NCBI GenBank assembly: GCA_016191015.1 | Contig: JACPPM010000160.1 | Span: forward strand, 1-37,026 | Direction of reading: 5' to 3' | Origin: Acidobacteriota bacterium | GTDB lineage: Bacteria; Acidobacteriota; CAIWXX01 | DNA length: 37,026 bases | Shown: in pieces, positions 8,533 to 14,563 of the stretch | Position numbering within the stretch: position 1 is the stretch's first letter | Layout: every line of letters begins with the position of its first letter | The notes under the pieces: model-generated | What the model saw: the letters and a program-made list of their open reading frames with translations, nothing else | What the model was told of the DNA's origin: nothing | The model's database searches: none | Translations under genes and position numbers: made by a program

Positions 8533-8910
8533 TCATAACGGTGCCCATAAGGCGCCGGACCGCGTCTCTTCCATCACTCCCCCTCCAAACCCGTGAGTCA
8601 GCACGAACAAGCGGTCGTCGCGCAGGCGCAAATCAGAGACGTAGATGTAATCCACGTATCGATAAACGACTCGTTGACCTGTTTCGTCCGAGTACTGCAC
8701 GAAGGCGCTCGAAAACGCATCGCTCGCCTTGATCGATACTGTGACATCGCCGCCGAGAACCACCTGCAAGTCCCAATACGCAGGCGCAGCGGGGTTTTTC
8801 GGGGGATGACGAACGAGCGGGGTCGCTGCCCAATAGTCCGCGACGATCCGACGATACGTGGGCGTCTTGTAGACCGCGAAGCAGCTCGCGTAGATCCCGA
8901 CCGACAACAA
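8533..8910 (-). CDS. Hypothetical protein, possibly co-transcribed with the S8 protease
   Basis: A 125-residue frame with no family I recognise. The N-terminus is mildly hydrophobic (LSVGIYASCFAVY), and the rest reads like beta-strand protein (DVTVSIKASDAF, RVVYRYVDYIYVSDLRLRDDRLFVL). The start is a TTG with GGAG about 11 bases before it. It lies in the same frame as the upstream protease, 54 bases after that gene's stop, with no other stop between. It could be an independent short gene or the detached end of a longer protein. Protein-like composition makes a real gene likelier than a shadow, but confidence is moderate. Confidence 0.5.
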   Translation of the reverse strand: MLSVGIYASCFAVYKTPTYRRIVADYWAATPLVRHPPKNPAAPAYWDLQVVLGGDVTVSIKASDAFSSAFVQYSDETGQRVVYRYVDYIYVSDLRLRDDRLFVLTHGFGGGVMEETRSGALWAPL

Positions 8911-8964
8911 TCTGCGGTTATCTCCGAATGGACTTGCCCGTTCTGTCTCACAGGACTTTGACGT

Positions 8965-10248
8965 TCACTTGGAGCGCGGCGAAAGCTTCTTGATGAGGAG
9001 CACGGGGTCGAGTATGGGGCCGAGTCTGATCGGAGTGCCTTCGTATGGATACTGTATTGTCCTGCCGGTTTTCAGCGCCGACGTCCAGAATCGGCCTGGA
9101 GTAATGGAGGGATTGACCTGTGCCGCCAGGGCGTACATGCCTGCGATGTACGGGATGGTCCAGCTCCAGCCACCCTGACGGTAGAAGACGTAGTCCGTCG
9201 CACCGGTCGGACTCGCCGTGACCCTCGAGTCGGAAGGCGCGAGGAGGCGATTGGAGTACCAGGGGTCGTCGGGATTCGACTGGAAATCATCGGCCCACCA
9301 GAGGGCGGGGCGGCAGGCGGCGAAGCGATTTGGATCCGCCAGAGGCCACCTCCCGAGCGCATGGAATCTTCTGAGCGGATGAATATCCTCCATGGAGGAC
9401 GAGATGACGAGAAGCCCAGCGTTTTCGGCGTCCGCAACCGCCTGGGTGATCTCCTCGTACCCGTTCTCCCCAGGGTTCCAACCCACTTGCATGGCGATGA
9501 CGCGGATCTTCCGATCACTGGGCAACTGCTCGTTGATCCGCAGGATGCGCCGGATCCCTCGGGCGTAGTAAGTGAAGTTGTAAGTGAATCCTCCGTTACC
9601 GCTCCAGTCAACGGCCCATGCACCGATGTAGTACAGGTCAGCGCCCGGCGCGACGCCCAACGTCTTGCCCACGGCAATCGAAGCCACTGCAGCGCCGTGC
9701 ATCTGCGCCTCGACCCCAGAGTCGATGTTGATCTCCTCGTAGAGTCTCAGCTGCGTCGCGTATTCGACATGTTCCGTGAGTAGGGGCTGATCGATGATGG
9801 CGATCCCGACGAAGTGCCCCGTCGTGCCGTTGGCATGAAGGTCGCGGACTCGTAAGCCCGGTGACAGATCGAGCGTCTTGATCTGAAGCGGATCAAATGA
9901 GGCCGGCAATCTGTCCTTCGGCGGCCAGATGGTGACGTCATCAAACGTGGCATACATGAGGTCGTCGTAGGAGGCACTGAGGTCGAGAGCCGTGAGGTCA
10001 TACCCGCGCAGATCCATGCCCAGCCAATCCGCATTCGGATCATACTTGGGCACGGTCGTCATCGCCCCTCGTCCGTAGTCGGCCGAGGCCGGCCTGCGGT
10101 CGATCTTCGGGAACTTGATTGCCGGAGACGAGAGGCGAAGTGCGTCGCCACCCGATCCACGCCAGTGCTTCTCGGAGGCCGATGCCACGGAAATCACCGA
10201 GCCGGACATTAGGAACAACAACGAGATCACACGCGCCGGACCGTGCAT
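8965..10248 (-). CDS. Secreted subtilisin-like (S8) serine protease, divergent
   Basis: About 427 residues with a clear signal peptide (RVISLLFLMSGSVISVASAS). The S8 triad can be placed as Asp153 in GIAIIDQPLL, His184 in MHGAAVASIAVG followed by the usual LGVAPGADLYYI, and Ser362 in GWSWTIPYIAGMYALA, which stands for the GTSxAxPxVAG motif. The oxyanion-hole Asn normally found in an AAGN segment is missing; the matching text is LVISSSMED. The start at 10248 has GGAAGGAG upstream; the frame is open ten codons further but the signal peptide begins here. A long N-terminal region before Asp153 has no recognised domain. It may form a unit with the small gene downstream. Target unknown. Confidence 0.85.
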   Translation of the reverse strand: MHGPARVISLLFLMSGSVISVASASEKHWRGSGGDALRLSSPAIKFPKIDRRPASADYGRGAMTTVPKYDPNADWLGMDLRGYDLTALDLSASYDDLMYATFDDVTIWPPKDRLPASFDPLQIKTLDLSPGLRVRDLHANGTTGHFVGIAIIDQPLLTEHVEYATQLRLYEEINIDSGVEAQMHGAAVASIAVGKTLGVAPGADLYYIGAWAVDWSGNGGFTYNFTYYARGIRRILRINEQLPSDRKIRVIAMQVGWNPGENGYEEITQAVADAENAGLLVISSSMEDIHPLRRFHALGRWPLADPNRFAACRPALWWADDFQSNPDDPWYSNRLLAPSDSRVTASPTGATDYVFYRQGGWSWTIPYIAGMYALAAQVNPSITPGRFWTSALKTGRTIQYPYEGTPIRLGPILDPVLLIKKLSPRSK

Positions 10249-10370
10249 ACCTTTCTCCTTCCTGAATACCGATGACACCTATTCCATGTACACTCAACGG
10301 CCAGGATATACGGGCCCCATATCACCTGTCCATATTGTACGCGCACACGACGGATCCCATCCCAGCTTTC

Positions 10371-10575
10371 TCAGAAGGCCAACCGGCAGCGGAACATGAC
10401 AACCATCTCCGGCCGCCGATTGCCTGTGTTCGCGTCGCCCTTGAAGTTCGTCTGGTCGTGGTCGATCGCGTACTTGATGCACTTGTTCATGTACTAGTCG
10501 AAGGCAATGCCCCAGGCTTTCGCCTGCCGCGCGGATCTCGTCGGGTCGGCAAACGCCATGGCGTCGACATCGAGT
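10371..10575 (-). pseudogene. C-terminal fragment of an outer-membrane porin
   Basis: Reading the minus strand gives LDVDAMAFADPTRSA, QAKAWGIAFD, then TAG, then YMNKCIKYAIDHDQTNF, and the frame ends with VVMFRCRLAF and a stop. This matches the end of OprO/OprP-like porins: the ADPxxSA...AWGxxxxWY block, a YxQTxF strand and a final aromatic-ended strand. The stop replaces the Trp expected before YMN. Only about 65 codons remain and no upstream porin sequence is present. The fragment abuts a piece of a sigma-54 activator. Confidence 0.65.
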
Positions 10576-10807
10576 TGCGAGGAGCGCGCCGGTCTCGACG
10601 ACCCGTAGCAGCTTGGCCTGGTGCGCGATGGTGATGTTTCGCGATCTCGTCCAGGAACAGCATGCCGATGTCCACCAGCTCGAATCGGCCCACCCGATGC
10701 GACTTCGCAGAGTGCTCCGAGGCTGCCGAGGTGAGGGTCTCCGTCGGCGCGCTCTGCACGATCTCCTTCGGCACACAGCGCACACGCCACGAATGGGCGA
10801 GCCACCG
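10576..10807 (-). pseudogene. Frameshifted AAA+ core of a sigma-54-dependent activator (NtrC family)
   Basis: Pieces in three frames line up with the NtrC-type AAA+ domain. In order they are RPFVA (as in RPFVAVNCAALP), PKEIVQS, VGRFELVDIGMLFLDEIA (the Walker B region) and HQAKLLRVVETG. The GAFTGA loop region is degraded to ASEHSAKSHR. The Walker A end, sensor II, receiver and DNA-binding domains are absent. The piece begins right after the stop of the DUF4386 remnant and ends in the porin fragment. It cannot encode a working protein. Confidence 0.7.
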
Positions 10808-11120
10808 TCACCGATCGGGCTCGACCGTCCCGGATGGCCGCAACCCCTTGAGCAGAAGCCAGAAACTCAGTGCTATTTCGAAGATAGCTATGGGCACGTC
10901 GAACGAGTACGGGTTCACTGTCTTGCCGAAGCCCTGGAAGATGAAGAAAACAAAGGCAGATACTCCAACCCACACAGACGAGATCACGCCCCAGGCAGCC
11001 AACCCTCTAGGGATACAGCGCGACTTCAACCATAAGTAGCTGCATACTGTGGACGCAAATCCACAACGCGGCGGAGCCGCAACCAAAGAGGTTGCGTCTC
11101 CGCCGCGCGTGAGCGCGTCC

Positions 11121-11137
11121 GGCGCGCTGCGCGCGCC
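11121..11137. other. GC-rich stem-loop
   Basis: GGCGCGC and GCGCGCC arms flank a TGC loop. It lies in the GC-rich flank of repeat copy C, and similar hairpin-rich sequence flanks copy D near 28700. No T-tract follows, so I do not call it an intrinsic terminator. Confidence 0.5.
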
Positions 11138-11216
11138 TTGAGCGTGGAGCCGGAGCCCTGAGCGGAGCGAAGGGGTGAGAGCGTTCCGTGCTTTCCTGAG
11201 CGACAGAGAAACCCGG

Positions 11217-11325
11217 TCCGTTCCTGCATTCCTTCCTTCCTGCTTTCCTGAGAGGGGGTTCGGAGGATCTCGCCCTCTCGAGAGTCTTGCCATTTCGTGT
11301 CAACACGCAACTTGTAAGAGACTAA
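11217..11325 (+). repeat. Dispersed ~105-bp repeat, copy C
   Basis: Nearly identical to copy A over TCCGTTCCTGCATTCC, TTCCTGCTTTCCTGAGAGG, TTCGGAGGATCTC and GCCATTTCGTGTCAACAC. The flank at 11175-11186 shares GTGAGAGCGTTC with the flank of copy B. It occupies the middle of a decayed DUF4386 gene. Confidence 0.8.
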
Positions 11326-11466
11326 AAAGAAGAGACCACGGTCGTCCATATGAACAAGTAAGTGAATCCCCACGACTTTGGCAGCTTTGTGTTGTGACGA
11401 GTCGATAGCGCTGATTGTCATTTCATTTCCTCCCCAGAGATCGGGCACAGCGGGTTGGAACAGCTT

Positions 11467-11877
11467 TCATGTGAGATTGTCGATATGGCCTTCTTGCTCC
11501 TTGCTCTCGCCGGTGGATGGTCCAAACCCGCAACGTTCGCGCATGCGTTGCCGGAATCGCTCCCGCTCCTCCGGAGTCATGACCTCGAACCGCTCGGCCA
11601 CACGATCCGCCACGCGATCGGCCACGCGATCGACGATGCCACGGCTGCGGACATTGGAGCGGCCGGAACCGTGGAATCCAAATCCGCCGAACAGGATTCG
11701 GCAGATGGCCAGCATCCCCAGCGCCTGCCAGAAGGTGAGCGCGCGCCAGCCGAAGAGCGGCGGCAGGAGCCAATTCCACAGCAGCTTCACCACTTCGCCG
11801 CCGACGAACATGAATAGGAGCAATCCCAGGATCGCCAGTGGAGCGATGAAAAGCACTCTCATTGATCTTTTGCTCAT
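11467..11877 (-). CDS. Small membrane protein paired with an ECF sigma factor
   Basis: A 136-residue protein with one or two membrane segments (LFIAPLAILGLLLFMFVGGEVV, residues about 9-30, and a weaker one near WQALGMLAICRILFGG). A charged cytoplasmic-type tail follows, with RVADRVADRVAERF and MTPEERERFRQRMRERCG. The tail resembles the helical MTPEERxxFR segments of small periplasmic or membrane stress proteins. The gene starts three bases after the sigma factor stop, so the two are surely co-translated. That position suggests an anti-sigma or sensing role, but no zinc-binding anti-sigma motif is present. This is inference. Confidence 0.75.
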   Translation of the reverse strand: MSKRSMRVLFIAPLAILGLLLFMFVGGEVVKLLWNWLLPPLFGWRALTFWQALGMLAICRILFGGFGFHGSGRSNVRSRGIVDRVADRVADRVAERFEVMTPEERERFRQRMRERCGFGPSTGESKEQEGHIDNLT

Positions 11878-11880
11878 TGT

Positions 11881-12471
11881 TCAGTCCCTCTCGTTCGTAA
11901 GTTCCTCGTAAATGTCTTGCAACCGCGCACGCAGATGCAGCACCGCATAGCGCTTGCGCGAGAGCAAGGTGTTGACGTTCACACCGCTTTCCGCGGACAG
12001 CTCCTTGAAGCTGCGCCCCTCAAGCTCGTGAGCGACGAATACTTCCCGCTGCTCGTCGGGCAGCTCTTCGAGCGCATGTTCCAGCTCATCCAGCAGCAGA
12101 CTGCGGAGGTAGAGCGCATCTGGTCCGGCATCGGGCGAAGGCAGCAGATCTGCCAACTGCAGCGGTTCGTCGGTTTCGTCCGCGACGGCCGTATTGCTGA
12201 AGCTCAGCGGCTTCTTCTTGCGGAAGAGATCGGTGATGCGATTGCGCGCCACGCGGAACAGCCAGCCGGTGACGTGGTCGATCGGCATCAGCAGGCGGTT
12301 CGCTTCCACCAGCTTGGAGAAGACGTCCTGCAGAATGTCCTCAGTGTCGCGTGGGTCAGGCACGCGCGAGCGGATGAAGTTGCGCAGCCGGGACTGCTCC
12401 CGCTTCACCACTTCCGAGATCCGCCGATCTTGTTCTGCCATCCGCCACGGTTTTCTCAGCGCTTCGTCCAT
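11881..12471 (-). CDS. ECF-type RNA polymerase sigma factor
   Basis: A 196-residue sigma-70 family factor lacking regions 1 and 3. Region 2 covers about residues 25-95, with DPRDTEDILQDVFSKL and GWLFRVARNRITDLFRKK. Region 4 covers about 130-185, with LEELPDEQREVFVAHELEG and the helix-turn-helix text FKELSAESGVNVNTLLSRKR. It directs polymerase to an unknown regulon, probably in response to an envelope signal. The start is uncertain: ATG 12471 has no clear ribosome site and ATG 12441 is an alternative. The next gene encodes a small membrane protein three bases downstream, the likely partner. Confidence 0.92.
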   Translation of the reverse strand: MDEALRKPWRMAEQDRRISEVVKREQSRLRNFIRSRVPDPRDTEDILQDVFSKLVEANRLLMPIDHVTGWLFRVARNRITDLFRKKKPLSFSNTAVADETDEPLQLADLLPSPDAGPDALYLRSLLLDELEHALEELPDEQREVFVAHELEGRSFKELSAESGVNVNTLLSRKRYAVLHLRARLQDIYEELTNERD

Positions 12472-12492
12472 CTACTGGCTGTAGACGAATGA

Positions 12493-12843
12493 GCGAGACG
12501 TATATTGTAGGTTGAATATCTTTTCGAGGCCGGCGCATGGACACAAAAGAGGTCTTGGAGGCCAGAGTGCACGGCGCGGCGAATCGTCGTCCGCGTCAAT
12601 GCACACCTATAATCTTGGGGGATTTCTGAATGGAATGTTAGCCCTTCGTGGACGTTCCCGGCCGATTCCACGCCAGTCTCCAGCGCCAGACTGCTGATTT
12701 ACTGTAGTCATTCCTTCGGGCGCCAGCGGCACGACGGATCACCACTGCATCCGGGTGCACAGGCCGTCATGGGCGAGCTGAGGCTGGCCGCCTGCGGCTA
12801 CGGGATGACACAGTCGGGAGTGTCCAAAGGGGGAATGAAATTC
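12493..12843. other. Intergenic stretch without a recognisable gene
   Basis: About 350 bases between the sigma factor and hicA. The left part should hold the sigma factor promoter, but I could not settle on one; a TACAAT lies about 35 bases upstream of the 12471 start without a good -35 box. A TATAAT on the plus strand near 12608 also lacks a -35 box. No coding frame here looks protein-like, and no repeat family from this window occurs here. Confidence 0.5.
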
Positions 12844-13029
12844 TCAAGGCTCTGGAATCTCGAGGTCTCTGCAGATTTTTCGAGCCAAGCAGTCATCGAT
12901 CTCCTTGTGGCGCGGAACGGTGGACGCCTTCCTCTTCTTTCGATTGACGCACACGGTGTGGTTACCGCCTTCGCGCAGAAATTCGCATCCGTTCGCTGTC
13001 AAATGCTCGACGAGATCCCGTCTCTTTAC
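12844..13029 (-). CDS. hicA: HicA-like toxin, apparent loss of start codon
   Basis: A 61-codon frame matching HicA: KRRDLVEHLTANGCEFLREG, the catalytic-type His in GGNHTV, TVPRHKEIDDCLARKICRDL and IPEP. HicA toxins are small double-stranded-RNA-binding ribonucleases that cut mRNA. Unusually, the codon at the expected start (13027-13029) is GTA, not GTG or ATG. An in-frame TGA lies only eight codons upstream with no normal start between. The frame overlaps the end of hicB, as in coupled TA pairs, but antitoxin-first. The next possible start is TTG at codon 10, which would lose the first helix. The toxin may be silent, or use a non-standard start. Confidence 0.75.
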   Translation of the reverse strand, partial: VKRRDLVEHLTANGCEFLREGGNHTVCVNRKKRKASTVPRHKEIDDCLARKICRDLEIPEP

Positions 13030-13247
13030 GCCGTGATGTGGACCGGTTCACGGATGACATCGGCACCTTTGAGCTCCTCTTCAGCAAGTGCGCGGTTCGC
13101 CTCCAACACGAGTTGGATGGCCTCTTCAAGGTTGGCCCTGGCCTCATCGAGTGTGGCGCCTTGTGTATTCGCGCCCGGTAGCTCTTCGACGAGGCCGATG
13201 TAACCTTGGGGAACCTTCCTGAAGACGGCAGTGAACTGGATGGACAT
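13026..13247 (-). CDS. hicB: HicB-like antitoxin
   Basis: A 73-residue protein with the partial RNase H-like HicB fold: FTAVFRKVPQGYIGLVEELPG, then TQGATLDEARANLEEAIQL, ending VIREPVHITA. This is the short form with no separate DNA-binding domain. It would neutralise the HicA partner encoded in the overlapping frame downstream. The start at 13247 has GGAAGGTG about six bases upstream; the frame is open to 13304, but that part is promoter DNA. The stop is TAA, overlapping the place where HicA should begin. Confidence 0.88.
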   Translation of the reverse strand: MSIQFTAVFRKVPQGYIGLVEELPGANTQGATLDEARANLEEAIQLVLEANRALAEEELKGADVIREPVHITA

Positions 13248-13272
13248 GAAACACCTTCCGAATAACACTTCA

Positions 13273-13301
13273 ACCATACAACATAGCACGTGCCGCGTTA
13301 A
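13273..13301 (-). promoter_or_regulatory. Possible hicBA promoter
   Basis: On the minus strand TTAACG (13296-13301) and TATGGT (13273-13278) are 17 bases apart, about 26 bases upstream of the hicB ATG. Both boxes match sigma-70 consensus only partly. No clear operator palindrome was found. Confidence 0.4.
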
Positions 13302-13468
13302 CACGCACGCGGAAGATCGAGACCATCAAGCAGGTCGTCCTCTGATGACACGCAACTTCGTGGTGCCGGAGTCATGCTCACCTCCCGGCCGAGGCCGGTA
13401 TGATGCTCAATGTCTCGATCCCGCCTTCGATCAGCGTCGCGTGCGCGACTCGATCCCTGTCGAACGGA

Positions 13469-14557
13469 TCAGTCGACCAGGGTGACTCTCCGTGAGCCTC
13501 GGACGACCCGGCCTATTTCGTAGCAGTCTGCCTTCTTGGCGCGGAGGTAAGTCACAACGGCATTCACGTCATGCCGGCCGACTGCGAACACCATGCCGAT
13601 GCCCATGTTGAACGTGCGGTAGAGCTCGGCTTCCTCCAGGTGCGCCGCCTTCCTCATCACGTCGAAGACCGGCAGGACGGGGAACGAACGACGCCGGATC
13701 TGCACTTCGCAACCCGCAGGCAGGATGCGCGGGATGTTCTCGAGGAAGCCGCCGCCGGTGATGTGGGCCATCCCGTGGAGCAGCCGGCGTTCGATCAGCG
13801 GCTTCAGGAGCGGATGATAGGCCCGGTGCACGGCCATCAAGGCCTCGGCAACCGTGCACCCAAGCTCGTCCATGTAGCTCTCCGGGCGCTTCTTCAATAC
13901 CTCGAAGAAAATCTTGCGGGCCAGGGTGTAGCCGTTGGTGTGGAGACCGGTTGAAGGCAGACCGATAAGCTGGTCCCCTGCGCGAATGCGGCGGCCGTCG
14001 ACAAGCTGCGCGCGGTCCACCATTCCCACGATCGTGCCGGCAAGATCGTATTCGCCCACAGGGTAGAACTCGGGCATTTCCGCCGTTTCCCCGCCGATCA
14101 GCGCCGTACCGGTCTCGCGACATGCCACGGCCATCCCGGCCACGACCTGCTCGACCACGCCCGGATCCAGCTTTCCCGTCGCGAAGTAGTCGAGGAAGAA
14201 AAGCGGGCGCGCTCCCTGCACCAGAATGTCATTGACGCAGTGATTGACGATGTCCTGCCCCACCGTGTTGTGTATGCCGGTCATGAAGGCGAGCTTGAGC
14301 TTCGTCCCGACCCCGTCGCAACTGCTCACCAGAACAGGCGGGCGACGGGTCGAGGGCATCCGGTAGAGGCCGCCGAAAAGGCCCAAATCGGCGAGCACAT
14401 TCGAATTGAAAGTCGAACGCGCGTGCGCCTTGATCCGCCGGACCGCCTCATTGCCCTTCTCGATATCAACGCCCGCGGAGGCATAACTGACGCTCGAGGA
14501 GATCCTTCGTCGGCCGCCCGAAGCGGCCTCCTCAGGATGACAGTCCCGGCTGGTCAT
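13469..14557 (-). CDS. purM: Phosphoribosylformylglycinamidine cyclo-ligase (PurM), repeat-derived N-terminus
   Basis: Makes AIR from FGAM with ATP, the fifth step of purine synthesis. Family motifs are SYASAGVDIEKGNEAV, DGVGTKLKLA, GGETAEMP, STGLHTNGYTLARK and ITGGGFLENIPR. Homology begins only at SYASAGVDI, near residue 24. The residues before it (CHPEEAASGGRRRIS) are encoded by a REP-like repeat at 14498-14543. There is no ATG, GTG or TTG between the repeat and the conserved part, so translation probably starts at ATG 14557, with a weak CAGGGA site just upstream. It begins seven bases before the purF stop boundary and is the last gene of the operon. The last 14 codons also exist as a copy at 6214-6255. 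Confidence 0.96.
   Translation of the reverse strand: MTSRDCHPEEAASGGRRRISSSVSYASAGVDIEKGNEAVRRIKAHARSTFNSNVLADLGLFGGLYRMPSTRRPPVLVSSCDGVGTKLKLAFMTGIHNTVGQDIVNHCVNDILVQGARPLFFLDYFATGKLDPGVVEQVVAGMAVACRETGTALIGGETAEMPEFYPVGEYDLAGTIVGMVDRAQLVDGRRIRAGDQLIGLPSTGLHTNGYTLARKIFFEVLKKRPESYMDELGCTVAEALMAVHRAYHPLLKPLIERRLLHGMAHITGGGFLENIPRILPAGCEVQIRRRSFPVLPVFDVMRKAAHLEEAELYRTFNMGIGMVFAVGRHDVNAVVTYLRAKKADCYEIGRVVRGSRRVTLVD
14498..14543 (-). repeat. REP-like repeat inside the purM 5' end
   Basis: On the minus strand it reads CTGTCATCCTGAGGAGG, a GCCGCTTCGGGCGGC hairpin core and CGAAGGATCTCC. The two ends match the repeat at 2779-2858, while the hairpin core differs in sequence but keeps its fold. It is translated in frame as part of PurM. 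Confidence 0.75.
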
Positions 14558-14563
14558 TCCCTG

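Larger units (their letters stand above)
10808..11421 (-). pseudogene. DUF4386-like membrane protein gene split by a dispersed repeat
   Basis: The C-terminal part (10808 to about 11058) reads STVCSYLWLKSRCIPRGL, then hydrophobic segments, FEIALSFWLLLKGLRP and a stop. This is the usual end of DUF4386 proteins, with the SRYIPR and ELxLxLWLLxKG blocks. A plausible N-terminus begins at ATG 11421 after GGGGAGG and reads MTISAIDSSQHKAAKVVGI, which resembles DUF4386 starts (QRKAARIAG). The DNA between is repeat copy C and its GC-rich flank, and most membrane helices are missing. The C-terminal match is stronger than the N-terminal one. Confidence 0.55.

Noticed and set aside
12769-13203. 144-codon plus-strand frame over hicAB
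   Set aside because: It is the shadow of hicB and hicA, which both match known families on the minus strand.
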